DNA of 64,000 nucleotides, taken from contig NZ_CP006821.1 of the NCBI RefSeq assembly GCF_000600085.1, forward strand, positions 682,001 through 746,000. The letters run 5' to 3'. The notes under the pieces were generated by a model. That model made no database searches, was not told the origin of the DNA, and saw only the letters and a program-made list of their open reading frames with translations. Source of the stretch: Helicobacter pylori oki112 (GTDB lineage Bacteria > Campylobacterota > Campylobacteria > Campylobacterales > Helicobacteraceae). This document shows, piece after piece, positions 47,272 through 57,782 of this stretch. The position numbers were made by a program, and so were the translations under genes. How positions within the stretch are numbered: position 1 is the stretch's first letter; every line of letters begins with the position of its first letter.

Positions 47272-48339
47272 TTAATCTTCTTCCCAAATACTCGCCGCTT
47301 CTTCTAAACGCTGCTTGTCAAAATGCGTGTAAATCCTACTGGTATTCAAGCTCGCATGCCCTAGAGCTTCTTGAACTAAAATCAAATCATGGCGTTTTTG
47401 ATAAAGCAAGGTCGCAAAAGAATGCCTTAACATGTGTGCCCCATTTTTTTCTCGCCTGAGTCCTGCAAAATTGATGATGCGCTCCACTTGCTTATACAAA
47501 TACGCTTGCGTTAAAGCATTGCCTTTTTGATTGCAAAACAATAAATCATTTTTAACGGGATATAATTCCCTTTCCATGAGCCATTCTTTTAAAAGGCTCT
47601 CAATGTGGAAAGCTTTGAGCATCACCGCTCTGTATTTGTCGCCCTTACCTTTAATCAAAATCGTGTAACAGCCATTTTCTAAAGTAAAATCCTTTATTTT
47701 AAGTTGTAAGGCTTCGTTAGAGCGCATGCCTGTAAAAACGATGATTTTAATGAGCAGGCGGTTTCTGGCACGCACTTTAGCGGACATTTCTATTTTATCA
47801 ATGCCCTCTAAAAATTTTTCTAATTCTTCATTATTTAAATGAGTAGGGAGCTTACTACCCGCGCTTTGATTGACTCCGCTGATATTTTTAAGCGTGATAT
47901 TATAAATATAAGATTTTTCATTTTCATCTTGATTTTGCTTGTCTATGTAGCTAAAAAGCCCGAGCAGGGCGATTCTATAATTTTTCTTAGTGGCTAAACT
48001 CAAACCCCCAGTATAGACGCTCAAAAATTCAGCGAGCAGTACTTCATCAATGCTTTTGAGCGATTTTAAAGAAATCTTTTTTGTGTATTCGTGGAATTTG
48101 AGTAGGGGCAATGCGTAGGTGTTGATCCCGAGTAATCCGGCGTTACGCGCTTTTTTGCAGATCTTTTCTAAGTGGCTTGCACTGCACGCTTGATTTAGTT
48201 CGTTCAAGCATTCAAAAACCTTGTTTTGGTCTTTCACTTGGGAATTAGACAGGCTTGTGCATTTGTAGCGTAAAAAGCGTCCAATCCATAGCAAAAGATT
48301 TTCTATAGGGTCTTTTAATTCTTCTAGGGGGTGCTTCAT
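47272..48339 (-). CDS. xerH: tyrosine recombinase XerH
   Basis: Single-component Xer recombinase that resolves chromosome dimers at difH in epsilonproteobacteria. The 355-residue protein has a SAM-like N-terminal core-binding domain and a C-terminal catalytic domain with all active residues: Arg in FTGMRSNEALQ near 204, Lys in IKGKGDKYRAV near 230, HMLRHSFATLL near 303, His in ALGHASLNTSRIY near 326 with the nucleophile Tyr at the end of that motif. A likely difH site lies 1.7 kb away at 50025-50052. HP0675. Confidence 0.94.
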   Translation of the reverse strand: MKHPLEELKDPIENLLLWIGRFLRYKCTSLSNSQVKDQNKVFECLNELNQACSASHLEKICKKARNAGLLGINTYALPLLKFHEYTKKISLKSLKSIDEVLLAEFLSVYTGGLSLATKKNYRIALLGLFSYIDKQNQDENEKSYIYNITLKNISGVNQSAGSKLPTHLNNEELEKFLEGIDKIEMSAKVRARNRLLIKIIVFTGMRSNEALQLKIKDFTLENGCYTILIKGKGDKYRAVMLKAFHIESLLKEWLMERELYPVKNDLLFCNQKGNALTQAYLYKQVERIINFAGLRREKNGAHMLRHSFATLLYQKRHDLILVQEALGHASLNTSRIYTHFDKQRLEEAASIWEED

Positions 48340-48352
48340 TTAGGGTTTAACT

Positions 48353-48859
48353 TTATTCTTTCAAGTGTGTGTCAAGAATAAAATAGCCTTCTCTAACATG
48401 ACGCGCTAAAGAACCGTGGCTATGATTTTTTTCAACAAGCCGATCAATATTCTCTAGATCCAACGCTTCTCTAGGCACTTCAATAATAAATTCTAATTTT
48501 TCATCTAAAAAGTTAACAATATCAAAGATAAAATGGAATATATTATAGTTGAAATTATATCGAATTTTTCTTATTAACGCATAGGTGATAATTGGCGGTT
48601 GATATGGTTGAAACGATAATTGATAATTTAAAACCTCAATAATATGATTCGATAGATCTGCTTTATTTTGTGATAATTTTTGTAACAATTGCATCTCTAG
48701 ACTCTTGGGAGTTAAAATATTAACAATGGTTTTATTTTGTATAATATAAAAACCTTTGCGGACACAAGATTTCAGTATGGATTGAATTTTCAAATATGAG
48801 TGTGATTCTCTTGTTCTCATCTTAGGTAATCTCATATCTCTCAACTCTTTTCTAGGCAC
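48353..48859 (-). pseudogene. C-terminal part of a split hypothetical gene
   Basis: A 168-residue frame starting at a GTG. It is in fact the continuation of 48868-49959: removing one unit of a 14-bp tandem duplication at 48885-48912 joins FYFIFDI to DNSHQLIVNVPRKELRD and on through this frame. Its C-terminal half (FHFIFDIVNFLDEKLEFIIEVPREAL) resembles the joined segment, so the intact protein of about 528 residues would hold two related modules. Function unknown. It could still be expressed as a separate protein, but no ribosome site was found. Confidence 0.75.
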
Positions 48860-48867
48860 ATTGACAA

Positions 48868-49959
48868 TTAATTGATGAGAATTATCAATATCGAAGATTC
48901 AATATCGAAGATAAAATAGAATGCATCATCAAGCAAATTATATTCAATTTTAATTTGATTTATTTCAATGATAATATCGTTTAATAGATCTTGTTTATAT
49001 TGCACTAATTGTGTCTCTAAATCCTTAGGATCTATGAAACAACAGCTAGAACCTGTATATTCCTTGCTTGCATAAGATAAAGCATTGCTGATAATTTTTT
49101 CACCGACTATCTTACCACTTTTTAAATTCTCAGCGATTTCATTGATCTTAAAGTTTTGTGCAGAGCTTTGCTTATATGTCTCATTCTTTTCTTTTTGCTG
49201 ATCTCTTTCTTCAATCACTCGTGCCTTTAGTTTATTTATTGTTTCACTTGGTAGGGTTTCAGAATAGTCAAGCAAAAATGTCTCACGAAACCGCTTATAG
49301 TGCGACTTAATATCTTCCATGTGTTTTTCAAAAGTTGAGTTTATGCGAAAATCACTACCTGAATATTTATTGTCTACAAAACAATCATTATGAGGATACA
49401 ATGTTATGGAGATACGATCATTTATTATTTTTTTATTTTTTATTAAAAAATCTTTATAATCTTCAATTGGATTCTCATCTAATACAAAAGAATAAAACTC
49501 ATTCCTCAACTCCAAAAGAGAATCCCAAAAAGTCTTGGGGTTTGAAATTCCAATTTTAACTTTTGTAGATCCGAATTCTTTCCCAAAAAAATGCGTTCTT
49601 GTTCTTAGGAATTTTATCTCTTTTGTGTCGGTGTTTTGCGTGTCTTGCTTGTTTTCGCAATAACAAATCGCTGTTGGATTACAATGTGTTGTGGCTAACA
49701 CCAACAAGTAGTTTTTTAAATTGAATGTCGTGCTTGGCTCGTTTTCATATACAAAAAACAAGCTTTCGCTAGGTCCAATAATAATCTCAACAAACCCTAT
49801 AAATTCACACTTATTTATTAAGAAAGATCTTATCTGATCTTGCTTTGTTGGTTCAGAAGAAAGGTAGCCACTCCTCATCACATTTTTAAAATGCGATAGA
49901 ATTAGTCCAATGAAAGCGATAACCCCAAAAGGCGAGCGATTATTGATTTTTTCTTCCAT
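48868..49959 (-). pseudogene. N-terminal part of a split hypothetical gene
   Basis: A 363-residue frame, ending early in ESSILIILIN because of the 14-bp duplication. The N-terminus has a hydrophobic stretch (FGVIAFIGLILSHF) that may be a membrane or hydrophobic core segment. The middle part is charged and helical (VIEERDQQKEKNETYKQ region). No known domain was recognised. It sits between xerH and the difH-like site; position matches HP0673/HP0674. Base composition is more AT-rich than neighbouring core genes, which may indicate acquisition. Confidence 0.7.
48885..48912. repeat. 14-bp tandem duplication causing a frameshift
   Basis: TCAATATCGAAGAT occurs twice head to tail (48885-48898, 48899-48912). 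A single copy restores one long frame. Confidence 0.88.
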
Positions 49960-50024
49960 CCATTCAGAGTTATTGTTGTTGTGATCAAATCTTATTGCTA
50001 TAATTATTCCTTAAAATCTATTTT

Positions 50025-50052
50025 AGTTATGAAAACTGCACTTTTCAAACTT
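50025..50052. other. difH: probable difH chromosome dimer resolution site
   Basis: Two imperfectly inverted 11-bp arms, AGTTATGAAAA and TTTTCAAACTT, flank a 6-bp centre CTGCAC; the inner TGAAAA/TTTTCA match exactly. This is the 11-6-11 architecture of Xer sites. It is intergenic, between the split gene and aspB, near xerH, as described for difH. Confidence 0.75.
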
Positions 50053-50137
50053 TTAAGTCAAACCATTATACTATGCTATGCCACTAACTACAATATCAAA
50101 TTCCAAACAAGATTAAAATCCCCCTTTAAAAATTCTT

Positions 50138-51310
50138 TTACCCCTTTGATTTGACAAAGCGAGCAATGCGTTCAATCCCCTTTTCAATCTGTTCTTCTGA
50201 ACATGCAAAAGACAAACGAACATAACCTTCCAATCCAAAAGCCTTTCCAGGCACTAACGCTACGCCTTCCTTTTCTAACAACTCATGGCAAAATCGCATC
50301 GAATCCCCCCCACAAAGGCTACCAATATGGATAAACAGATAAAACGCCCCATCAGGTTTTAAAGCACTCAGTCCTTCAATCGCATTGATTTTTACATGGG
50401 CTAAATTACAGCGCTTCTCAAAAGCCTGACGCATCGTTTCAATTTCTTTATCCACCAACCCCTCAAGCGCCACAATAGAAGCCATTTGCGTGATAGAATT
50501 GATATTGGAAGTGCATTGGCTTTGCAAGTTGTTCATCAATTTGACTAATTTTTTATCCTTGCTCGCCGCATAGCCCATACGCCAACCCGTCATCGCCACT
50601 GACTTACTCAAGCCATTAATGGTAACGGTGCGTTTTTTCATCTCTTCACTCACCGCCGCACAAGAAACAAACTCCCCCTTATAAACAAGCTTTTCATAAA
50701 TTTCATCGCTAAGCACCCAAATTGGAGTGTCTTTTAAAACTTCGCCCAAAGCCTCTAATTCCGCCTTGCTATAAAGCATGCCGGTAGGGTTTGATGGGGT
50801 GGTGAGAATGAGCACTTTCGTTTTGGGGCTTAAGGCGTCTTTAAGTTGCTTGGGAGTGATTTTAAAATGGCTTTTTTCATCGGTTTGAATGAATTGACTC
50901 ACCCCTCCGCTGTATTTCACAAGCTCAGGGTAAGTTACCCAAAAAGGCACAGGGATAACCACCTCATCGCCCTCCCCTATTAAGGCTTGAATCGCATTGA
51001 ACAGGCTTTGCTTAGCGCCATTACTCACCAGAATTTCACTCGGCTCATAATCCAAGTTGTTTTCTTTTTTTAATTTAAAAGCGATCGCTTTTAACAATTC
51101 AGGGATCCCAGCCACTGGAGTGTATTTTGTAAAGCCGTCATTTAGGGCTTTTATAGCCGCATCTTTAATCGCTTGCGGGGTGTCAAAATCAGGCTCGCCC
51201 GCTGAAAAACTTAAAATATCTTTTCCTTGCGATTTCAATTCTTTAGCGAGTGTGCTGATAGCGATCGTTTTGGATTCTGAAAGGGATTGGATTTTAGAGG
51301 AATATAACAT
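50138..51310 (-). CDS. aspB: aspartate aminotransferase
   Basis: PLP-dependent class I aminotransferase interconverting aspartate/2-oxoglutarate and oxaloacetate/glutamate. The 390-residue protein has the cofactor Lys in NGLSKSVAMTGWRMGY near 235 with the phosphate-binding Arg, LTTPSNPTGMLYS near 168, DEIYEKLVY near 200, and the substrate carboxylate Arg in VRLSFACSEEQIEKG near 366. N-terminal FSAGEPDFDTP is typical of the I-gamma subgroup. HP0672. Confidence 0.94.
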   Translation of the reverse strand: MLYSSKIQSLSESKTIAISTLAKELKSQGKDILSFSAGEPDFDTPQAIKDAAIKALNDGFTKYTPVAGIPELLKAIAFKLKKENNLDYEPSEILVSNGAKQSLFNAIQALIGEGDEVVIPVPFWVTYPELVKYSGGVSQFIQTDEKSHFKITPKQLKDALSPKTKVLILTTPSNPTGMLYSKAELEALGEVLKDTPIWVLSDEIYEKLVYKGEFVSCAAVSEEMKKRTVTINGLSKSVAMTGWRMGYAASKDKKLVKLMNNLQSQCTSNINSITQMASIVALEGLVDKEIETMRQAFEKRCNLAHVKINAIEGLSALKPDGAFYLFIHIGSLCGGDSMRFCHELLEKEGVALVPGKAFGLEGYVRLSFACSEEQIEKGIERIARFVKSKG

Positions 51311-51468
51311 GCTTAATCCTTGTTAAATTTTTGAACTATCATAACATGATCAAAAAGATTTTAATTCTAATTTTCAAAAAACTTTAAAAAATGTTTCAAA
51401 AGAAAGCGGTGGCTTATGCAAGAAAACTCTAATTGAAAATCCAATTAGAGAAAAACAAGCGTTTTAAA

Positions 51469-52281
51469 TCAGAAATTGTAACGATACCCTACATAAAGGC
51501 TGTATTGACGGCGGTAAGTGAAGCTCAAATTCCCATGGTTAAAATAATAAACATTGATAGTAGGAATCTTCACGCCAAAGTCAAATTCTTGATGCTGGCC
51601 AATATGGGTGCGGATCCCTAAATTAAAAAGGAACTGGAAAATCGCCGGATCAAGGCTATAGGAGGTGTGCTTATAAGGGCTTTTAGTTTCCAAAAAGGCC
51701 CCTGTCGTATTACCCCAAGAGTTGCCCGCGATTTGAGCCCCAAAAAAGAAACCAAAACTCGCATCTTCTTTATTGATGACATTGTATAAAGTGTCAATAC
51801 CCACACCATAAGTGAACATGTCAGACAGATTGCCCATTGTCCCTACTTTGGTCGCACATGGTTGGTGAAGCTCGCACACCCCACCGTTATCTGATGTCAA
51901 AGCGTTCGCTCCAAACACGGCATGCCCATAATCCATGAAGCCGTAATAGCGTGCACCAAACCATCTCTTCTCCCCAAAAAACTGCTTATAACCCACAGTA
52001 AGCCCCAAACCTTGCATAACGGCTAGATAGTCGGTTTTACCCACAGGGAACTTAGGGTAGTTAAATTCACTGCTTTTGGGGGGGTTTTTAACGCTTTGTG
52101 AAGCCTGACCGACTTGATAGCTAATTCCCAAATACCAAGCGTTTTGCTCGCCTTTCACTGCTTTATAATCTTTTGGTTTTTCCAATTGCTTTTGCACTTC
52201 TGTGCTACCTTCTGCTGCCAAAAGACTATTACCTAACACTACCGATAAACAGAGCGTTTTAAACACTACAAACTTTTTCAT
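51469..52281 (-). CDS. horF: outer-membrane protein HorF
   Basis: Helicobacter Hor-family outer-membrane protein. The 270-residue precursor has a signal peptide (MKKFVVFKTLCLSVVLGNSLLA), NAWYLGISYQVGQASQ at the start of the barrel, a Cys pair (CELHQPC near 137), and the conserved C-terminal strand QYSLYVGYRYNF with terminal Phe. The segment RWFGARYYGFMDYGHAVFG matches the Hop/Hor core. Position after aspB fits HP0671. A TATTAT -10 lies about 35 nt upstream. Confidence 0.87.
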   Translation of the reverse strand: MKKFVVFKTLCLSVVLGNSLLAAEGSTEVQKQLEKPKDYKAVKGEQNAWYLGISYQVGQASQSVKNPPKSSEFNYPKFPVGKTDYLAVMQGLGLTVGYKQFFGEKRWFGARYYGFMDYGHAVFGANALTSDNGGVCELHQPCATKVGTMGNLSDMFTYGVGIDTLYNVINKEDASFGFFFGAQIAGNSWGNTTGAFLETKSPYKHTSYSLDPAIFQFLFNLGIRTHIGQHQEFDFGVKIPTINVYYFNHGNLSFTYRRQYSLYVGYRYNF

Positions 52282-52315
52282 ACAACATTTTTCCTTCTAA
52301 AAGTCTACATTTCGT

Positions 52316-52321
52316 ATAATA
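52316..52321 (-). promoter_or_regulatory. -10 box of horF
   Basis: TATTAT on the minus strand, about 35 nt before the ATG. The nearby ACATTTCGTAT also occurs upstream of the SAM-hydrolase gene (6732-6742). Confidence 0.4.
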
Positions 52322-52359
52322 ATAACATAATAATCTATAAAAAACCTAAATTCTTAAGA

Positions 52360-52405
52360 AAAACACCCCTAAAAACTTAAAATTTTAAATTTTCTAGGGG
52401 GTTTT
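52360..52405. terminator. hairpin downstream of the KAP NTPase gene
   Basis: AAAAC(A)CCCCTA pairs with TAGGGGGTTTT around an AT-rich loop of about 23 nt. It separates the KAP gene from horF on the minus strand and could stop transcription into horF. Confidence 0.5.
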
Positions 52406-52507
52406 AGCGGTTTGGCTCGGTGATTTTTTCTGTTTTTGGGGGGATTTTGGGATATTAAGTCGTTTAGGATAGTTGGAAAATTGCGTTTTTTAATTTGAGA
52501 AAATCAA

Positions 52508-53965
52508 TTAAAGTGGGTGGTTGCATGAATACAAGAGAAAATCTTTTGGGAGATCAATTTTTAGTTGTTTAAATGTGTGGCTGAGTGGCAAACTAAAAGT
52601 GTAATCGTTGATCCAAAAATATTCCCCCAAATCTTGCTGATTTTCATTGCGGTATTGGGATGTGCTTTTATGCCATTTTTCTATTAATTCCAAACATTCA
52701 TCTCTATGGTTTTCCATAACTGCCCTTAATGAAAAATTAGAGTTATAATTAAGAATTCTAAAACCAAAAATATAAGGGAAAGCTTTGAGATTGTCTTTAT
52801 TTTCAAGAAAAAACTCAATTGATGCCTCTTCAAAGTCTTTGCTTGTTTGACACTTTTTTAAAAAATCATTGTGGTATTTTGTATCTTGAATGATTTTATT
52901 TATCATGTTTTTAAGGCAATTTTGGAGTTCTTTTGGATTATAAGAAGCGTTTGTTTTTATACTCTCTATACCATTTTTTATTGTTGGTGCTTGTTGCTCC
53001 ATCACTTCTTTAAAGATTGTAGAGTTTGGAGAGAGAAGATCTATTGTATTTCCTTTTAATTCTATAGGAAGTTTTATGGGAAATGAATTAAATGAAGTAT
53101 AATATTTATCATATAAATCAAAATAACATGCATAAACTATTGAATATAGTAAGTATTGGTATATTTTTTTAAACTCATCATCATCTGGATACTTTTTTAG
53201 TTGCAATTCATCATATATATTATTTAATTTTTGAAATGTTCTAAGATTGGTTGTGTTATCATCAATATTGAAAGTATCTTTCATATAGGGATAAGCTTCA
53301 AAATCCGTTTTAATTGGATGACCGCCCATTACTTCAATTTGTTCTTTTGCACAAGGAGAAAAGTTAAACATTCTGTCAAAAACTTTTTCACAATAAGCAT
53401 CAAATATTTTCTGTGTCTCATCAGTAAAGAGCTTAAAGTAATTGCAAATCACAATAACACAACACCCCTTATGTTCCTTGAGTTCAGAAATCAACCCCAA
53501 AATATCTTGCACTGGGATCTTATCAGATAGTCTTTCAAACTCATCAATACACACAATGGTATTTTCCATATGCTCTTTTTTAAGCATTTTGAATAAAAAA
53601 TCAACATTAACATTTATTTTTACTCCAAAATGCACACTAAGAAATGAAAGTATCCCATTAATGATGTTTCTTATTGAATTAGTTTTTTGTTTTTCAGCGC
53701 TTAAAAATTGAGCGACTAGATCTTCAATGATTGCTTGCTCATCTTTCTTCCCAAAAACAGAGGTGTAAATGGGATTTTTTTTAAGTTCTTCTCTAATGAG
53801 TGGAGCTAATCCATTTTTCCATAAATAGGTTTTTCCTATCCCCCACTCCCCATTAATGGCAATAGCGACAGGCTTATTTTGATCCTTGCTCTTTTTTAGA
53901 AGCTCAATAATCTTTTCTTTTAAGATCTCTCGCTCTTTAATTTCTATGATACTATTTTCGCTCAC
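52508..53965 (-). CDS. KAP-family P-loop NTPase
   Basis: A 485-residue STAND/KAP-type NTPase. Walker A is AINGEWGIGKTYLWKNGL near 37-54, the GxWGxGKT form characteristic of KAP; Walker B is TIVCIDEFERLSD near 137 with the conserved Glu and Arg. KAP proteins often carry membrane inserts between these motifs; here that segment (about 88-130) is short and only moderately hydrophobic. Related NTPases occur in antiphage systems. Its ATG overlaps the stop of the upstream type ISP restriction gene by 4 nt, so the two are translationally linked. Function in H. pylori is unknown. Confidence 0.8.
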   Translation of the reverse strand: MSENSIIEIKEREILKEKIIELLKKSKDQNKPVAIAINGEWGIGKTYLWKNGLAPLIREELKKNPIYTSVFGKKDEQAIIEDLVAQFLSAEKQKTNSIRNIINGILSFLSVHFGVKINVNVDFLFKMLKKEHMENTIVCIDEFERLSDKIPVQDILGLISELKEHKGCCVIVICNYFKLFTDETQKIFDAYCEKVFDRMFNFSPCAKEQIEVMGGHPIKTDFEAYPYMKDTFNIDDNTTNLRTFQKLNNIYDELQLKKYPDDDEFKKIYQYLLYSIVYACYFDLYDKYYTSFNSFPIKLPIELKGNTIDLLSPNSTIFKEVMEQQAPTIKNGIESIKTNASYNPKELQNCLKNMINKIIQDTKYHNDFLKKCQTSKDFEEASIEFFLENKDNLKAFPYIFGFRILNYNSNFSLRAVMENHRDECLELIEKWHKSTSQYRNENQQDLGEYFWINDYTFSLPLSHTFKQLKIDLPKDFLLYSCNHPL

Positions 53966-54306
53966 TCAAACCTCTTCATGCTGATTTTTTCTATCAAATC
54001 CACGCTTTTTTCAGAGAGTTTGATGACCCTACAAAGGAGTTCAAAAACGTATTGGCCGCCGGCGTAATCGTTCGGGTTGTTTTCAATCAAGCTGTCTTTA
54101 TCGGTAGTCTTTTGATAGCGTTCGATCACCCAGTCAATCGCGCTCTTGCCATTAATTACATAGTCAAAGGCTTTTTTGGGGATTTTAGTGATAGCGATAT
54201 GGTGGTTATAATGGATGCGATCCCCTTTTTTGGTCATTTTAACCACATCATAATAGCCTCCCACTTCGGCGTTCATTAGTGTGGTGTATTTAACGCTCTC
54301 ATGCAT
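53962..54306 (-). pseudogene. type ISP restriction-modification enzyme, C-terminal fragment
   Basis: A 114-residue frame continuing the large restriction-modification gene after a 1-nt frameshift: adding one A to the GGGAAA run near 54306-54312 joins LHLNYENGK to MHESVKYTTLMNAEVGGYYDVV. NDYAGGQYVFELLCRVIKLSEKSVDLIEKI resembles the C-terminal specificity-domain end of LlaGI/LlaBIII-type enzymes. Its last codons overlap the KAP gene. Confidence 0.8.
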
Positions 54307-57300
54307 TTCCCATTCTCATAGTTCAAATGCAACTCTCCTAATTCTTTGCCAAGAATAGAAAGTTCTTTAAAATCTTCGCTCAAACCAATGCGCGGCGCTT
54401 CTTTGGCGAGGGAATTTTTGTATTTTTCCAAATAGCCTTTATGGTGGAAAATCGCATAAATGTAGTAAAAAATCTCTTCTTCAACGATAGCATTATCTTG
54501 GTAATGCCTCCTAAAGAGGTTGAGCGCATAGCCGCTGATAGCGTTATAGCGGTTCCCCAAATCGTCGTAATAATACAAGGGGTAAGCTTGATTGGGCGAG
54601 ATCAAACTATTATCAGAAATAAAATCGCTTACAAGAGCACTAAAATCCTTACCATTTCCCACACCGGTATTAATCACCACATTCTGAGCGCTTTTATTCG
54701 GGAAAATTTTTGAAAATCGTCTTTGTCTGTTTATCCAATCCTTATCCCAATAAAGCCATTGTTTGTTAAAAGGGCGATACAAGGACAACCTTACACGCTT
54801 CTCACTGCTTTCTTGCAGATTTTCATTTTTAATGAGTTTGTTTTTCAAACCATCAGTCCAAGCGATTTTCGTTTTATCGGTGGTGATTTCTTTGTCGTTG
54901 AGCTGCTTGTAAAGTTCGGCTGATTTAACGCCTTTGGTGCGTTGTTTGAAAGCTTCCCTGAAACGCGCATTGAAGCGCTTCAAATCAGCGTTATAAGTGT
55001 CAATGCAGTTTTGTACCGATTGGGTTAAAATGTTTGGAGAAAAGTTATACACCCAAGGATCACGCCCAGTTATCACGCCAAGAGAATTGATGTCAAAAAT
55101 GCTGTTGTTTTGGAGTTTTTTGTCTCTTTTTAAAGGGATGAGCTTTTCAAAAGCGTCGTCCCTCTGGTTGATCCAATCGCCTTTATCATTGGGGGTGATT
55201 TCCTTAAAAGGCACCAAATCCAAATTTTCAAAACCCGCAAGCAAGTTGAGTTTGGCTTCTCTTTTCAAATAGTCTTCCACTTCATAGTAAAAAATCGTAT
55301 TATTGGGAACACTCTTATCTTTCACAAAAAAGACGATCGCTATCGTCGCCCTGGATCCGCTATCAAAGATTTTCCCTCCCTCTTTTTTACAAGTTTCCCC
55401 CGAAGTTCTGGTATTCCCCCTTAAATTCAACACATAAAGATGCGCAAATTCTTGTGCCACGCTTTTTCTGAACCCGTCCACGCTTTTAGAGTCAATAAAA
55501 CCCCCGTTCACCACAAAGCCTAGCACCCCCCTATCTTTAAGAAGTTCGCTTGCCATGTAGATGCTTTGAATGAGCGTGTCTCGTGTGGTTGCCCCCACAT
55601 TTATAGATGTGGAATTTTTGCCGTATTTTTCATAAACCCTTTTTTCAAGCTTTGGGTGTGAAAGGTTTTGGTTATTATCGTTTTGAGATTTTGCGCCGGC
55701 TGAATAAGGCGGGTTGCCTATGATGACTCTAATATTTTGGTCGGCTAGAGTGTCTTTGATTTCTTTGTTTTCTTCCAAATCCTTAAAGAAATCGAACACC
55801 CCCTTATCATTTTTTTCTTCATAAAAATCCAGGCTGTCCGTGAGTGCGATGTTTTTGAAATTTTTTAACGAGCTGTCCCTATTTTGCGCGGCTTGGGTGA
55901 TATTGATTAAAGCGATGTAATAAGATAAAAGCACGATGTCAAAAGCGAACAAATTTTTTTGAAACTTCTCTTTTAAGGCTTCATCGCTAATGAGATTATT
56001 GTCTTTAGAAAGTAAACGAGCGATAAAACTCCCGGTGCCAGTGAATGGGTCAAAAATCGTGATGTTTTTATCGTTAAAATCCGTGTTGAAATGCTTTTTC
56101 AAAATGCCGTTAGTGGCTCTTAAAATGAAATCCACCACCTCTATGGGCGTATAAACGATCCCTAGTTTTTCGCTTTGCTTTCTAAAGGCTACTTTAAAGA
56201 AAGTGTTGTAGAGGTTTTTAATGAGTTCTTGTTGGCTTTTTTGGCTTTTGGCGTGCAAGGCTTCTGTTTTCACGCTTTCATAGAGGTTTTTAAGATCTTT
56301 AGTTTCCCCCTCTAATCCCAGAGTGGAGAGTTTTTCTACCATTTTATCCAAGGCTTTTGCGATAGGGTTTTGAATATTGTCCCCAAAAATCGCATCAAAA
56401 ATGGGCTTAGTGATGATGTGAGAGGTGATCATATCCAAGGCTTCATCTTCTTTGATGTTTTGATGGATATTTTCCCTTAAGGAATCTAAAAAGTCGTGGA
56501 AAAATTCAGGGTTTTTTTCAAAAATCATTTTCAAGCGGTTGTTCAAGGTCCTTGCGATGTTGCCCGTTTTTTTAGTGAAATTTTCCCAATAATTCCTGTC
56601 CCCTAATTTAGTGGGCATGACATTATACACAGCATCCGCTAGATCTTGCAATAAGATAGCGTCAAAAAGGGTTTTTTCATCGTTTTGCTTTTTTTCATCA
56701 TCGCTTCCAAAGATTTTGATTTTTTCTTTAAAAGTGGCTTCATCAACCAGGCTTGGGTCATGGCTTCTTAAGGCTTTTATCACTTTCCAAATGTTTTTGA
56801 AATTGGTGTTATTGACGGCTTCATCCAGGTTTTGGATTTCACTCTCTTCTAAAGCGATAGGCAAAATGATATAGCCTCTTTGCTTGCGTTTGGCTTTTCG
56901 CATCACCCTACCCACCGCTTGGATAATATCCACCATAGCGCTTTTGCCATCAAAAAAGACAATGCTATCTAGTGCCGGGACATCCACCCCTTCGCTCAAA
57001 CACCTGGCATTACTTAAAACCTTGCAAGTGTTGGGTTGGAATTCATTGAGTTCTTCTAATTTTTCAAGCCTATCCTTACAATTCATGGTGCCATCAATGT
57101 GATCGATGCTGATTTTTAGGTTTTTAAAACTCTTTTTCTTCAATTCTTCATCATAGCATTCCATAATCGTTTCAAAGGAGTCTTTAATGTTCTTGCTCGT
57201 GTTAATGCTTTTGCAAAAGCTTATGGCTCTTTGAGAGGGAGCGGTGTCGGTTTTGTTTTGCAAGTTGTGATCTTCTTTGTTTTTCTCATCTAAAACGATT

Positions 57301-57773
57301 AGATCCTGCTTGGCCAACCCTTTATGAGTGCCGACAATCTTACAAACAAATTCGTTATTGATGAGCTTTTTATCCAGTTTAGTGCCTTCGGCTTTGAGCT
57401 GGCTGATTTTTTTATTCACGCTGTTAGTAACGCCGCTTAAATTTTCTTTTCGCACCGCTAAAATGATGACTTTATAATCGGTTAAGAGATCCAAAGCGAT
57501 CGCTTTTGAAAAATTGAGCGTATAGATTTCTTCACCAAAAACCTCTTCATCGTCCATAGAATAGATAACATTATCGCTTTCTTTGGCTTTAGCTTTAGAA
57601 CTTTCGCTATACACTTTAGGCGTGGCGGTCATATACAGGCGTTTTTTCGCTTTGATATTTTTATCGCTATGGCACAGCGTGAAAGCGTTTTTATCGTCCC
57701 TTTCATTACTAGAATACATAGCCCCTACCGTTCTGTGGGCTTCATCGCAAATCATTAAATCGATTTCACCCAA
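54276..57773 (-). pseudogene. type ISP restriction-modification enzyme, central fragment
   Basis: The 1,165-residue central part of a one-polypeptide restriction-modification enzyme. It carries helicase motif II DLMICDEAHRT (near 6-16), MTATPK near 49, motif VI QAVGRVMRK near 288, then a gamma-type N6-adenine methyltransferase with motif I IFDPFTGTGSF near 574 and motif IV IGNPPYSAG near 684, then a target-recognition region to the end. In-frame sequence continues upstream across a TAA stop (57783-57785) into 57783-58727. The TTG at 57773 is only a possible restart. Domain order matches LlaGI/LlaBIII, which translocate along DNA and cut after head-on collision. Confidence 0.85.
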
Positions 57774-57782
57774 ACCCGCTTC

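Noticed and set aside
47215..47272. G-rich run between ogt and xerH as a possible G-quadruplex
   Set aside because: The G-runs are unevenly spaced, with one long gap, and the region is simply the junction of two convergent genes.
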